Shown here piece by piece: positions 10,101 to 17,871 of a stretch of DNA of 64,000 nt (positions are counted from its first letter, which is position 1; each line of letters starts with the position of its first letter). This DNA is from Lentzea cavernae (GTDB taxonomy: Bacteria; Actinomycetota; Actinomycetes; Mycobacteriales; Pseudonocardiaceae). The notes under the pieces were generated by a model. The model made no database searches. It was not told the origin of the DNA and saw only the letters and a list, made by a program, of their open reading frames with translations. Location of the stretch: assembly GCF_014653695.1 (NCBI RefSeq), contig NZ_BNAR01000007.1, positions 1-64,000 of the forward strand. Reading direction: 5' to 3'. Made by a program: the position numbers and the translations under genes.

Positions 10101-10819
10101 GTCTCGCGCTGCGTCACCAGGTCGTCGGCGAGCAGGCGGAGCTTGCTGTCGCGCAGCTCGGACTGGACGACCTGCGCGCGGCGGGCGATCTCGGCCTGCT
10201 TGCCCAGGGGCTTGAGCTGGCGGCGCAGTTCGGCGGTGAGGTCGGTGAGGCGCGTCAGGTTCGCCTGCATCGCCTCGAGCTTGCGCAGCGCCTTTTCCTT
10301 GCGCTTGCGGTGCTTCAGGACGCCGGCGGCCTCTTCGATGAACGCGCGCCGTTCCTCCGGTTTGGACTCGAGGATCGCGGCGAGCTGGCCCTGACCGACG
10401 ATCACGTGCATCTCGCGGCCGATGCCGGAGTCCGAAAGCAACTCCTGGATGTCCATCAGGCGGCACGAGTTGCCGTTGATCTCGTACTCGGTGGCGCCCT
10501 CGCGGAACATGCGGCGGGTGATCGACACCTCGGTGTACTCGATCGGCAGCATGCCGTCGGCGTTGTCGATCGTCAGCGTCACCTCGGCGCGGCCGAGCGG
10601 CGCGCGGCCGGACGTGCCGGCGAAGATGACGTCCTCCATCTTGCCGCCGCGCAGGTCCTTGGCACCCTGCGTGCCCATCACCCAGCGCAGCGCGTCGAGC
10701 ACGTTGGACTTGCCGGACCCGTTGGGGCCGACCACACAGGTGATGCCGGGCTCGAAGCGCAGCGTGGTAGCCGAGGCGAAGGACTTGAAGCCCTTCAGCG
10801 TCAGGCTCTTGAGATGCAC
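7127..10819 (-). CDS. smc: Chromosome segregation ATPase SMC
   Basis: SMC forms the condensin ring that organises and segregates the chromosome with ScpA and ScpB. The 1230-residue protein has an N-terminal head with Walker A GPNGSGKSNVLDALRW near 32, two long coiled coils, a hinge region around 510-660, and a C-terminal head with the ABC signature LSLLSGGEKSLAAVAML and Walker B FYVMDEVEAALDD. GTG 10819 gives the conserved start MHLKSLTLKGFKSF; a start 18 bases upstream adds non-conserved residues. The C-terminal tail carries a short imperfect repeat (AEPVAETAEP) of unknown role. Confidence 0.97.
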   Translation of the reverse strand: MHLKSLTLKGFKSFASATTLRFEPGITCVVGPNGSGKSNVLDALRWVMGTQGAKDLRGGKMEDVIFAGTSGRAPLGRAEVTLTIDNADGMLPIEYTEVSITRRMFREGATEYEINGNSCRLMDIQELLSDSGIGREMHVIVGQGQLAAILESKPEERRAFIEEAAGVLKHRKRKEKALRKLEAMQANLTRLTDLTAELRRQLKPLGKQAEIARRAQVVQSELRDSKLRLLADDLVTQRETIAQEEHDEAKARVRRAEVEKSLQAAQYQQNELEERVAADSPKLQAAQDTWYRLSALEERLRGTVRLAAERARHLSDVVDAPSRGRDPDDLDREAEETAEMELELQEGVTEARIALAEAVETRAELERMVSQAEKAHIAAVRAIADRREGLARLSGQVEALRSKTNATAEEIERLSVTVAEASERVEFASMELAEAREITGTEDEDDHGLDERHRQAVQSNDAARQRVEELVKAERTAERDIASWRARVDALSLGLTRKDGAGALLASDVPGLLGSVAALLTVEPGYEVALAAALGPIADAVAVSSGDGALAALKLLKENDAGRAGVLIGSYGSTVDTSQWGHLPHGARWAIDVVHAPEALRPALARALDRLAVVDDLDSAARFSGRAVTREGDLFGTDWAVGGSGARGQSVIEVQAAVDEAQEQLATAERALEHASAALEGARAEQQARRKVLDAVKEAMQEAKVRQARSGERLNRMAAAVRSAEAEVNRITEQRAKVERSREEALMKLGELEERLLMAEEEQTLEDEPDTEQRDALSAELAQARQGEMDARLVQRTAEERARAVQGKAEGLRRAARAEREARERHARATAHRARGAVVAKAVVRGGEQALERIEISLSRAARERDLAQERRSQHELLLTQVRNLVREMSGELEKLVDAVHRDEVLRAEQRMRIEQLETKIAEDFGIGLEDLTTEYGPDVMVPASAAEMAEYQAAKERGEQVSEPQPMPYDRDTQVRRAKRAERDMSLLGKVNPLALEEFAALEERYKFLSTQLEDIKDTRRDLLTVVKEVDDKILEVFTLAYEDVAREFEIVFKVLFPGGDGRLVLTEPGDMLTTGIELEARPPGKKVKRLSLLSGGEKSLAAVAMLVAIFRARPSPFYVMDEVEAALDDTNLHRLISLFEQLREKSQLLIITHQKPTMEIADALYGVSMRGDGISQVISQRLRTSADEPARAAARPATEPAASAEPVAETAEPAEPVAETAEPAAPEA

Positions 10820-10879
10820 GCCGGGCAGAGTACCCAAGCGCTTGCGCAGGGTGCGGGAGGCATGCCTTGACCTGCGCGT

Positions 10880-11518
10880 CTAGGGACGGAGAGTGACCAG
10901 CAACCCGCTTTCGTCCGAGACCTCCAAACGATCGATCTGGTCCACCCGGAACGAGGTCGAGCCGGGAATGCGCTCGTCAGGGCCGTGGTCGGACCCCCAC
11001 CACCCGCCGACCTCGCGCTGGCCGCGCCGGTCGAACACGATGACCTTGCAGCGCGCGCCCGGTTTGACGTCGCCGAGCTTGAACCACATCTCGGTGCCCC
11101 ACGACTTGGAGACCATCTCGGCCTCGCCGTTCACGCCGGTGGCCGCGTCCTCGGAGATCCAGGTCGGCGGGAGCGGAGGCGGTGACGGCGAGGGCGGCGC
11201 CGCGACGGGGGGTGCCTGCGGCGGCCACACCAGGAAGCTGACCCCGGTCAGCGCGAGCAGCACGAGAACGGCCGCACACGCGACCAGCACCCGGCGCTGG
11301 TCGTACCTCGGCTTCGGCGGGCGGGCAGGGATCTCGTCGAGGTTCTCGACGTCTTCCAAGGTCAGGCGGCCGAGCAGTCCCGGCAGCGGGGCCAGTCGCA
11401 GCATCTCGGCCCGGCAGCACTCGCAGGTGCCGAGATGGCGTTCGAACGCGGCTCGCTCCTTGAGGTCGAGCGAGCCGAAGAGGTAGGCGCCGACGTCGAC
11501 GGTGTGCTGACAGCTCAC
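10880..11518 (-). CDS. Zinc-type anti-sigma factor, RslA-like
   Basis: A 212-residue single-pass membrane protein. The N-terminal cytoplasmic part carries the zinc anti-sigma signature HX3CX2C (HLGTCECC near residue 29), which holds the ECF sigma factor and often responds to redox state. A membrane segment (about 75-95, LVACAAVLVLLALTGVSFLV) and a proline-rich linker lead to an outer domain of about 100 residues that I do not recognise. The GTG start overlaps the sigma-gene stop (GTGA), so the pair is translationally coupled. Resemblance to the mycobacterial SigL-RslA pair is inference from architecture and promoter. Confidence 0.88.
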   Translation of the reverse strand: MSCQHTVDVGAYLFGSLDLKERAAFERHLGTCECCRAEMLRLAPLPGLLGRLTLEDVENLDEIPARPPKPRYDQRRVLVACAAVLVLLALTGVSFLVWPPQAPPVAAPPSPSPPPLPPTWISEDAATGVNGEAEMVSKSWGTEMWFKLGDVKPGARCKVIVFDRRGQREVGGWWGSDHGPDERIPGSTSFRVDQIDRLEVSDESGLLVTLRP

Positions 11519-12021
11519 GCCTCTGTCACCCCTCTCTCCTCCAGTGCGTCGCGCAGCGCCCGCAGTGCGTAGAAGCAGCGCGACTTGACCGTGCCCGGCG
11601 GGATGCCGAGCGTTCTGGCGGCCTCCGCGATGGTGCGGCGGCGGTAGTAGAGCTCGATGACGACCGTCCGGTGCTCTGGCGTGAGCGCCCGCAGCGCCGA
11701 CGCGATCTGCCACGTCTGCAGCACGTGTTCGACCTGGTCGCTCACCGGTGGCAGGTCCACCGGCTCGAGCGGCACCTCGGTCGCGCGTGCGTTGCGGCGG
11801 CGGTAGCCGGAGATCACCAGGTTCTTCGCGACCGTGTAGAGCCACGGCGCCGCGTCGTCCGGTTTCAACTCCTCGTGGTGCCGCCACGCCCGGAGCAAGG
11901 TCTCCTGCACGACGTCCTCCGCCTGCTGGTAATCACCGTCGACCAGCCGCAGCACGTAGTGCAGCAGCGGGCCCCTCCAGCGGTCGTACAGCTGGATGAG
12001 GACGTCTTCTGAGGAGTCCAC
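11515..12021 (-). CDS. ECF RNA polymerase sigma factor, SigL-like
   Basis: A 168-residue group 4 sigma factor. Region 2 (about 8-75) includes YQQAEDVVQETLLRAW for core binding and -10 recognition. Region 4 (about 110-160) includes LTPEHRTVVIELYYRRRTIAEAARTLGIPPGTVKSR, the -35 helix-turn-helix. Its start GTG (12021) follows a promoter of the TGAACC-N16-CGTAGT type, suggesting autoregulation. It overlaps its anti-sigma gene by four bases. Identity as the SigL orthologue is likely but not proven. Confidence 0.92.
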   Translation of the reverse strand: MDSSEDVLIQLYDRWRGPLLHYVLRLVDGDYQQAEDVVQETLLRAWRHHEELKPDDAAPWLYTVAKNLVISGYRRRNARATEVPLEPVDLPPVSDQVEHVLQTWQIASALRALTPEHRTVVIELYYRRRTIAEAARTLGIPPGTVKSRCFYALRALRDALEERGVTEA

Positions 12022-12029
12022 GATCCCCT

Positions 12030-12057
12030 ACTACGCCATGTCCGCGGGAAAGGTTCA
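12030..12057 (-). promoter_or_regulatory. ECF-type autoregulatory promoter of the sigma factor gene
   Basis: Read on the minus strand: TGAACC (12057-12052), 16 bases, CGTAGT (12035-12030), nine bases before the GTG start. This matches the general GAAC/CGT architecture of ECF promoters and the TGAACC/CGT form known for mycobacterial SigL. The -35 hexamer covers the acyP stop codon. Confidence 0.6.
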
Positions 12058-12327
12058 GCGCTCGATGAACCCGGTCAGGTCACCCCTGGCGTCCGACCAC
12101 TGCTCACCGACCGATTCGACGTGTCCGGGGGTGTCACCCGAACGGAGAGCTTTCAGCAGTTGTTCACACTTCTCCCGCGAACCCTCGGCAACGACCTCGA
12201 CCCGTCCGTCAGGCCGGTTCGAAGCACTTCCGACCAGGCCGAGTTCCAGTGCTCTGGCCCGCGTCCACCAGCGGAAACCGACACCCTGCACCCGTCCTCG
12301 CACCCACGCGTTCAGTCGCACGTCCAC
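12055..12327 (-). CDS. acyP: Acylphosphatase
   Basis: A 90-residue enzyme that hydrolyses acyl phosphates. The family signatures are present: the phosphate loop [13 protein letters not shown] with its catalytic Arg (near residue 23), and [20 protein letters not shown] containing the catalytic Asn. Length is the family norm. acyP next to smc and ftsY is conserved in mycobacteria. It sits just upstream of the sigma/anti-sigma pair on the same strand, but that pair has its own promoter at the acyP stop. Confidence 0.95.
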   Translation of the reverse strand: MDVRLNAWVRGRVQGVGFRWWTRARALELGLVGSASNRPDGRVEVVAEGSREKCEQLLKALRSGDTPGHVESVGEQWSDARGDLTGFIER

Positions 12328-12408
12328 CGCCGAATGGTCCCGCAGTCACACCAGGTGACGAATGACGCACTCTGGGGTTGTCACCCATTAGTGGTACGGT
12401 CCCGACTC

Positions 12409-13131
12409 GTGAGTGCCCGCAGCCTCTTACTCGGCCTGCTGATCGGTGCAACCGGTATCGGCGGTCTCGCCTTCACCGGTACCTCCCCTCTCGGCATCGG
12501 TTTCACCAATGCCGCGCAACAGGAGAACGCCGACGCGGCGAACCAGTTCGGAACGGGCAACGCCGCCGCGCCCAACGGCCGCCCGACCGTTGAAGAGACC
12601 CCTGCCGGCATCCCCACCGCCTCGTCGTCCTCCTCTTCCGCTCCCACCACCACGACGACCGAGACGACGACTTCCTCCTCTTCTTCGTCAGCCGCGCCCA
12701 CCACCACGACGACGCCGCCCGAAGCGCCGAAGCCGCCCGCCCAGACGCCGCCGCCCGCCGGCCAGACGCCGGAGCAGGCCGTGCTCGCGCTCACGAACGA
12801 CGCCCGTGCCGCGGCGGGGTGCAAGGCCCTCGTGATCGACGACCGCATCACGACCGCCGCGCAGGCCCACAGCACGGACATGGCGAACAAGAACTACTTC
12901 TCGCACAACTCGCAGGACGGCAGGACGTTCGACGTCCGGATGAAGGAAGCCGGCTACCCGAAGCCGGGCGGCGAGAACATCGCGAAGGGCTACCCCAACG
13001 CCCAGGCCGTCGTGAAGGGCTGGATGAACTCCACCGGCCACCGCGAGAACATCGAGAACTGCAGCTTCACCACGATGGGCGTGGGGCTGGACACCCGCGG
13101 CAACTACTGGACCCAGAACTTCGGCCGCTGA
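12409..13131 (+). CDS. Secreted CAP-domain (SCP/PR-1) protein with Ser/Thr-rich linker
   Basis: A 240-residue exported protein. A signal sequence (ARSLLLGLLIGATGIGGLAF) is followed by about 75 residues rich in Ser, Thr and Pro, then a CAP domain from about 120. The CAP motifs are HSTDMANKNYFSH, GENIAKG and GHRENI, and a Cys pair (GCKAL, ENCSF) may form a disulfide. Bacterial CAP proteins are cell-surface proteins of poorly known function. GTG 12409 gives a normal short n-region; GTG 12391 is a possible alternative. The next two genes share the low-complexity tail style. Confidence 0.85.
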   Translation: MSARSLLLGLLIGATGIGGLAFTGTSPLGIGFTNAAQQENADAANQFGTGNAAAPNGRPTVEETPAGIPTASSSSSSAPTTTTTETTTSSSSSSAAPTTTTTPPEAPKPPAQTPPPAGQTPEQAVLALTNDARAAAGCKALVIDDRITTAAQAHSTDMANKNYFSHNSQDGRTFDVRMKEAGYPKPGGENIAKGYPNAQAVVKGWMNSTGHRENIENCSFTTMGVGLDTRGNYWTQNFGR

Positions 13132-13154
13132 CCGTTTCGAGCAGGGGAAACTTC

Positions 13155-13631
13155 GTGTACGAGAGCCCGGAACCGGACTCGCGCTCGCGCTTCTTCCGAG
13201 GTGCGCCGCAGGTCGTCCTAGCCGCCTCAGGTGTGGTGCTGGCGACCGTCTTCGCCGCCGTCGCCTCACTCGCCGCCGGCTCCGGCACCGCGAGCGAGGG
13301 CCCGGCGACCCAGTCACCGCGCAAGGAGGCCGTGCGCGACGCCCTGAGCATCGTGCCGACGTCCACGCCGGTCTCGTCCGCCGAGCTGACCTCGTCGACC
13401 TCGGAGACCACGACCTCCGCCACCACCACGACGACCAAGAAGCAGACGCGCGTCACGACCATCACGCGCCCGGACGGCACGACCACCACGGTCACCACCG
13501 ACGACCCGCCGCCCGCGAACACGTCGACTTCTTCGACGACCACGACCACCAAGGCGACGACGACCACCACCACGGCGGTCACGACCACCACCACGACGAC
13601 GCAGCCGGACCCAACGACTCCGACGTCGTAG
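13155..13631 (+). CDS. Membrane-anchored Thr-rich protein
   Basis: A 158-residue protein with a short cytoplasmic N-terminus, one hydrophobic segment (about 20-42, VVLAASGVVLATVFAAVASLAAG) and an outer tail that is mostly Thr, Ser and Pro with TTTTT runs. No known catalytic domain. Such tails are plausible wall-spanning stalks or O-mannosylation substrates; that is inference. GTG 13155 has a GCAGGGGA ribosome site seven bases upstream. It begins 23 bases after the CAP gene and resembles the following gene in layout, so the two may be diverged duplicates. Confidence 0.7.
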   Translation: MYESPEPDSRSRFFRGAPQVVLAASGVVLATVFAAVASLAAGSGTASEGPATQSPRKEAVRDALSIVPTSTPVSSAELTSSTSETTTSATTTTTKKQTRVTTITRPDGTTTTVTTDDPPPANTSTSSTTTTTKATTTTTTAVTTTTTTTQPDPTTPTS

Positions 13632-13760
13632 AGTTACGCCAGTCGTCGACCATGTAACGCACTGCTACACGAAGGTGTGGCGAGACTGAGGCGTTGGTTC
13701 GTTTCCGCCGATAACTCGAACGCAAGACCATCCGACCGGGTTTCCCACGAGGAGATGGGT

Positions 13761-14267
13761 GTGTTCGAGGAAGATCATCCGCAGTCACCGACCGAGCCGG
13801 CCCAGCCGAAGAAGCGCATGGGCACGGCAGTGATGCTGGCTGCGGGCGGCGTGGTCGTGGCGACCCTGTTCGCCACCGTGGCGTCCATGCTCGCCGCATC
13901 GGGCCGCGAAGCCGCACCGGAGCGCACGGCGGCCGACGTCGTGCAGACCATCACGAGCGTCGCACCGGACGGCAGCACCAGCACCGTCGTCGTCACCGTG
14001 TCCTCCGGCTCCGGCGCCCCGAAGGCCGTGTCCAACCAGGACCGCAAGCAGGCGGCACCACCGCAGGACCAGGCGAAGCCGGGCACGCCGGACCAGCCGC
14101 AGCTCACCACCGACCCGGCGAAGCCGACGAGGACCGAGACGGAGAGCACGCCGCCGCCCCACACGGAGCCGCCGACGTCGTCCTCCACCTCGTCTTCGAC
14201 GGCATCGAGCACCACGCCGCCGCCGTCCACGTCGTCGAGCACGCCCTCGCCGGACCCGAAACCCTAG
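13761..14267 (+). CDS. Membrane-anchored Ser/Thr/Pro-rich protein
   Basis: A 168-residue protein laid out like its upstream neighbour: acidic N-terminus (MFEEDHPQSPTEPAQPKKR), one membrane segment (AVMLAAGGVVVATLFATVASML), then a Pro/Thr/Ser-rich tail. AGGAG at 13750-13754 sits six bases before GTG 13761 but touches ATG 13755, so the GTG is the better start. Function unknown. The stop codon overlaps that of the convergent 38-codon ORF by two bases. Confidence 0.7.
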   Translation: MFEEDHPQSPTEPAQPKKRMGTAVMLAAGGVVVATLFATVASMLAASGREAAPERTAADVVQTITSVAPDGSTSTVVVTVSSGSGAPKAVSNQDRKQAAPPQDQAKPGTPDQPQLTTDPAKPTRTETESTPPPHTEPPTSSSTSSSTASSTTPPPSTSSSTPSPDPKP

Positions 14268-14380
14268 CTCCAGGTCGCTTTGAGCGTGGTGGCGGCGCCG
14301 CACCCGGCCTCTCGGCTGCGGCGCAACGCGTACTCATCGGCCGGTGCCGGTTCCAGCCACCTCGTGTGGTCGTCGGTCAC
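14264..14380 (-). CDS. Possible small protein coupled to kdpE
   Basis: A 38-codon frame whose GTG (14380-14378) overlaps the kdpE stop as GTGA, the same junction used between kdpD and kdpE. The product (begins MTDDHTRWLEPAPADEYALR, ends KATWS) is soluble and has one Cys; I do not recognise it. The exact overlap and a codon pattern like that of its neighbours suggest a real third gene of the kdpDE operon. Its short length leaves this uncertain. Confidence 0.45.
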   Translation of the reverse strand: MTDDHTRWLEPAPADEYALRRSREAGCGAATTLKATWS

Positions 14381-15057
14381 GGCTCGAACCGGTACCCCAT
14401 GCCGGGCTCCGTCAGCAGGTGCCGCGGCCGCGCCGGTTCCGGCTCCAGCTTCCGCCGCAGCTGCGCCAGGTACACCCGCAGGTAGTGCGTCTCCTTCTCG
14501 TACGCGGGCCCCCACACGTCGCGCAGCAGCTGCTTCTGCGCGACGAGCTTGCCCGCGTTGCGCGCCAGCACCTCCAGCAGGCCCCACTCGGTCGGCGTGA
14601 GGTGCACCTCGACGTCGTCCTTGAGGACGCGCTTCGCTGCCAGGTCGACGGTGAACGAGGCGGTCTTCACGATCGGTTCGTCCTCGGGGCCGGCTGTGGC
14701 CGAGCGGCGGACGGCGGCGCGGAGGCGGGCGAGGAGTTCGTCCATGCCGAAGGGTTTCGTCACGTAGTCGTCGGCGCCGGCGTCGAGGGCGTCGACCTTG
14801 TCGGTCGAGTCGGTGCGGGCGGACAGGACGATGATCGGAAGCGTGGTCCAGCCTCGCAGGCCCGCGATGACGTCGGTGCCGTCCATGTCCGGCAGGCCGA
14901 GGTCGAGGACCACCACGTCGGGCTTGCCGTCGGCCGCGAGACGGAGGGCCGTGGCGCCGTCCGGGGCGGTGAGGACCTCGTAGCCGCGGGCCGAGAGGTT
15001 GATCCGCAGGGCGCGCACGATCTGCGGCTCGTCGTCGACCACCAGTACTTTTGTCAC
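14377..15057 (-). CDS. kdpE: KdpE response regulator
   Basis: A 226-residue OmpR/PhoB-type regulator. The receiver domain (1-120) has the acidic pocket DDE near residue 8, the phospho-acceptor Asp in VVLDLGLPDMDG near 52, and the conserved Lys in YVTKPFG near 102. The C-terminal winged helix (about 135-226) includes HLTPTEWGLLEVLARN and HYLRVYLAQLRRKLE. In other bacteria KdpE activates the kdpFABC potassium ATPase at low K+. No kdpFABC genes lie nearby, so its targets are elsewhere. The GTG start overlaps the kdpD stop. Confidence 0.95.
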   Translation of the reverse strand: MTKVLVVDDEPQIVRALRINLSARGYEVLTAPDGATALRLAADGKPDVVVLDLGLPDMDGTDVIAGLRGWTTLPIIVLSARTDSTDKVDALDAGADDYVTKPFGMDELLARLRAAVRRSATAGPEDEPIVKTASFTVDLAAKRVLKDDVEVHLTPTEWGLLEVLARNAGKLVAQKQLLRDVWGPAYEKETHYLRVYLAQLRRKLEPEPARPRHLLTEPGMGYRFEP

Positions 15058-17543
15058 GCGACCCTCTCATCGGCGGGGAGTGAGATCACCACGGTGAGGC
15101 CGCCACCGGGTGTGTCCTCCATGGTGATGGTGCCTCCCATCGCCTCCGTGAAGCCCTTCGCCACGCTCAGACCGAGACCAACGCCACCCGGCGTGCGGTC
15201 ACCGAGGCGCTGGAACGGGGCGAAGACCTGGTCCGCGGTGCCGGCGGGCAGGCCCCGGCCGTGGTCCACGACGCGCAGCTCCACCTCGGTGCCGTGGGCG
15301 GACGCGCGCAGCGCCACGGCGCCGGCGTAGCGCAGGGCGTTGCCGACCACGTTCGCGATCACGCGTTCGAGCAGGCCCACGTCGGCGCGCACGGGCGGGA
15401 GGGTTTCCGGGACGTCGACCTCGACGTCGCCGGGCTGGCCGGCCAGCGCCCTCGCGACGGCCTCGTAGTAGTCGACGGCGCGGAACTGCGGTTCCACGGC
15501 GCCGGTGGCGAGCCGGGACGAGTCGAGCAGGTTGTCCACCAGGCCGGCGAGCCGGTCCGCCGACTCCTCGACGGCCTCCAGCAGCTCGGCGGTGTCCTCG
15601 CCGGACAGGGTGAGCTCCGGGTCGCGCAGCGAGCCGACCGACGCCTTGATCGAGGTCAGCGGCGTGCGGAGGTCGTGTCCGACGGCACTCAGGAGAGCGG
15701 TGCGCAGCTCGGTGCGGGAGGCCTGGCGCTGGGCTTCGAGGGTCTGCTCGGCCATGCGTTGCTGCCTCAGCGCGAGCAACGCCTGCCCCGCGGCCGCCTC
15801 GAGGACGCGTCGGTCGGACGCGGGCAGCGAACGGCCGCGCAGCGCCAGGTGCACCTCAGGCGTCACGGCTATGTCGACGTCAGCGTCGTCGGGTTCGTCG
15901 CACGGCCCGATGCCGACGCACGCGACGCGCTCCCAGGCACCGTCGACGCGTTCGAGCAGCGCGATGGACGTCAGGCCGAAGTTCTCCTTCACCTTCTCCA
16001 ACAGCCGTGCGAGCGGTTGCGGGTTCGTCAGCACGGTGCGCGCGTACGACGCGAGGAGCGTGGCCTCGGTGCGAGCGCGCGCTGCTTGAGCCGCACGGCG
16101 AGCGGCGTAGTCCACCACCAACGCGGCGGACACGCCCACGATGATCATCGCGAAGAAGGTGAGCACGTTCTGCTGCGCGTTGATGGTGAATGTGTAGATG
16201 GGCTCGGTGAAGAAGAAGTTGAGCAGCAGCGCGTTGACCAGCGCGGCGGCGATCGCGGGACCAAGCCCGCCGACGATCGCCACGACCAGCGTGATCAGCA
16301 GGTAGCCGATGACGTTCGTGGAGAAGTTCAGGCCGCTGCGCAGCGAGACACCCGCCGCCGTGACCAGCGCGGGCCCGGCGATCGCGAGGAACCAGCCCCA
16401 GGCGAGCCGGCTCGGCTTCAACGGGCTGCCCGCGAACCGGGCGCGCCAGCCGCTGGTCGTCGCCGGGTGGGTGACCATGTGGACGTCGATCGCACCGGAT
16501 TCCTGCACGACCGTGGAGCCGATGCCCGCTGAGAACACGCGCGCGAACCGCGAACGGCGCGAGGTGCCGACCACGAGCTGTGTGGCGTTGACGCCGCGAG
16601 AGAACTCCAACAGCGCCGTCGGAACGTCATCACCAACAACGGTGTGGAAGGTGGCACCAACGTCCTCAGCGAGTTTGCGGTACTTCTGCAGCGCGTGCGG
16701 ATCGGCTCCCGCGAGCCCATCGCCGCGAAGCACGTGCACGACGAGAAGGTCGCCACCCGCGCGCGTGGCGATGCGACGCGCGCGACGGATGAGAGTCTCG
16801 CTTTCCGCGCCGCCGGTGATGGCGACGACGACGCGTTCGCGTGTCTCCCACGTGTCGGTGATCTGCTGTTCTGTCCGATATCGCAGCAACGCCACGTCGA
16901 CTTGATCAGCGACCCACAGCAACGCGAGTTCGCGCAGCGCGGTGAGGTTTCCGACGCGGAAGTAGTTGCCGAGCGCGGCGTCGATCTTGTTGGCCGCGTA
17001 GACGTCGCCGTGGGCGAGCCGGCGGCGCAGCGCTTCCGGCGTGAGGTCGACGAGCTGCGTCTGGTCGGCTTTGCGCACGACCTCGTCCGGCACCGTTTCC
17101 TTCTGCGGCACGCCCGTTATGCGGTGAACGACGTCGTTGAGTGATTCAAGATGTTGAATGTTCACCGTCGACAGCACGTCGACACCGGCTTCGAGGAGTT
17201 CCTCGACGTCCTGCCACCGCTTCGCATTACGCGATCCCGGCGCGTTCGTGTGTGCGAGTTCGTCGACGACGGCAACCTGCGGCGCACGAGCCAGTACGGC
17301 GTCTACGTCCATCTCGGACAGTGCGACGCCACGGTGCGTGAAGTGCCTGCGCGCCACCACTTCCAAGCCTTCGACCAGCTCCGCGGTCTTCGCACGGCCG
17401 TGAGTCTCCACGAATGCGACGACGACATCGGTGCCGCGTTCCCGCCTTCGGTGCGCCTCACTGAGCATGGCGAACGTTTTTCCGACGCCGGGAGCGGCAC
17501 CGAGGTGGATGCGGAGCTCGCCACGCCTGGTTTTCGGACTCAC
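15054..17543 (-). CDS. kdpD: KdpD sensor histidine kinase
   Basis: An 829-residue turgor and potassium sensor. In order: the KdpD N-terminal domain with Walker A GAAPGVGKT (near 15) and Walker B-like VAVVDELAHTNAPGSRN; a Usp-like domain (about 240-360); four membrane segments (about 400-510); a GAF-like region; then the kinase core with H-box SAVGHDLRTPLTS, an N-box near NVVGNALRYA, and G-boxes DHGRGLP and GVGLGLSVAKG. GTG 17543 starts at the conserved SPKTRRGELRIHLG; longer starts add Arg-rich noise. It forms an operon with kdpE. Confidence 0.95.
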   Translation of the reverse strand: MSPKTRRGELRIHLGAAPGVGKTFAMLSEAHRRRERGTDVVVAFVETHGRAKTAELVEGLEVVARRHFTHRGVALSEMDVDAVLARAPQVAVVDELAHTNAPGSRNAKRWQDVEELLEAGVDVLSTVNIQHLESLNDVVHRITGVPQKETVPDEVVRKADQTQLVDLTPEALRRRLAHGDVYAANKIDAALGNYFRVGNLTALRELALLWVADQVDVALLRYRTEQQITDTWETRERVVVAITGGAESETLIRRARRIATRAGGDLLVVHVLRGDGLAGADPHALQKYRKLAEDVGATFHTVVGDDVPTALLEFSRGVNATQLVVGTSRRSRFARVFSAGIGSTVVQESGAIDVHMVTHPATTSGWRARFAGSPLKPSRLAWGWFLAIAGPALVTAAGVSLRSGLNFSTNVIGYLLITLVVAIVGGLGPAIAAALVNALLLNFFFTEPIYTFTINAQQNVLTFFAMIIVGVSAALVVDYAARRAAQAARARTEATLLASYARTVLTNPQPLARLLEKVKENFGLTSIALLERVDGAWERVACVGIGPCDEPDDADVDIAVTPEVHLALRGRSLPASDRRVLEAAAGQALLALRQQRMAEQTLEAQRQASRTELRTALLSAVGHDLRTPLTSIKASVGSLRDPELTLSGEDTAELLEAVEESADRLAGLVDNLLDSSRLATGAVEPQFRAVDYYEAVARALAGQPGDVEVDVPETLPPVRADVGLLERVIANVVGNALRYAGAVALRASAHGTEVELRVVDHGRGLPAGTADQVFAPFQRLGDRTPGGVGLGLSVAKGFTEAMGGTITMEDTPGGGLTVVISLPADERVA

Positions 17544-17871
17544 CGGACCAGTCTGCCCTGGCGCCGCGTGGACCGTTCGGGGGTACGCGCTGCGCCACCC
17601 GGCGAAACGAGTGCGCCTTCCCACAGTTCTGACAGCAGATCTGTCTCGTTGAATCATGCTTCAGCCCGGCGACCGTTCGAGTGAGGTTCACCGCGCTTTT
17701 TACGCTGTTTACCAGCACATTTAAGTGAGCCGGACGCGCCGCGTGACGCCCGCGTCACCACAACGGCCGAATGGGTTATCGGCAAGTGGCGGATAGCGCG
17801 CGGAGCGTGAATGAGGGAAAGTGCCAGGGTTCGTGTCCGAATTCGGACAATCACATGCGCGCGGAGAAACG
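17544..17871. other. Divergent kdpD-marR intergenic region
   Basis: 328 bases with no supported gene. It carries the kdpD promoter on the minus strand and the marR promoter and operator on the plus strand. The part nearest kdpD is a GC-rich possible leader; the middle (about 17690-17730) is AT-richer. No clear -10/-35 pair could be fixed for kdpD. Confidence 0.5.
17834..17849. promoter_or_regulatory. Perfect 16-bp palindrome, probable MarR operator
   Basis: TGTCCGAATTCGGACA reads the same on both strands and lies 22 bases before the marR start codon. MarR dimers typically bind palindromes of this size in their own promoters. Autorepression is therefore likely, though inferred. Confidence 0.6.

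Noticed and set aside
8117-10870. A 917-codon plus-strand frame opposite smc
   Set aside because: smc on the minus strand is certain by motifs and length; the antisense frame is His/Leu/Arg/Gly-rich, a by-product of high-GC codon bias.
12121-12408. Long N-terminal extension of the CAP gene frame
   Set aside because: It runs antisense through acyP and lacks a signal peptide; starts at 12391 or 12409 give a normal exported protein.
17458-17718. A minus-strand frame with CCQNC resembling a zinc ribbon
   Set aside because: It overlaps the kdpD start region out of frame, only one Cys cluster is present, and the rest is Arg/Pro-rich noise.
14264-17870. kdpFABC expected next to kdpDE
   Set aside because: Both sides of kdpDE were read: the upstream neighbour is a MarR gene and the downstream side is the Ser/Thr-rich gene, so no K+ ATPase subunits are in this window.
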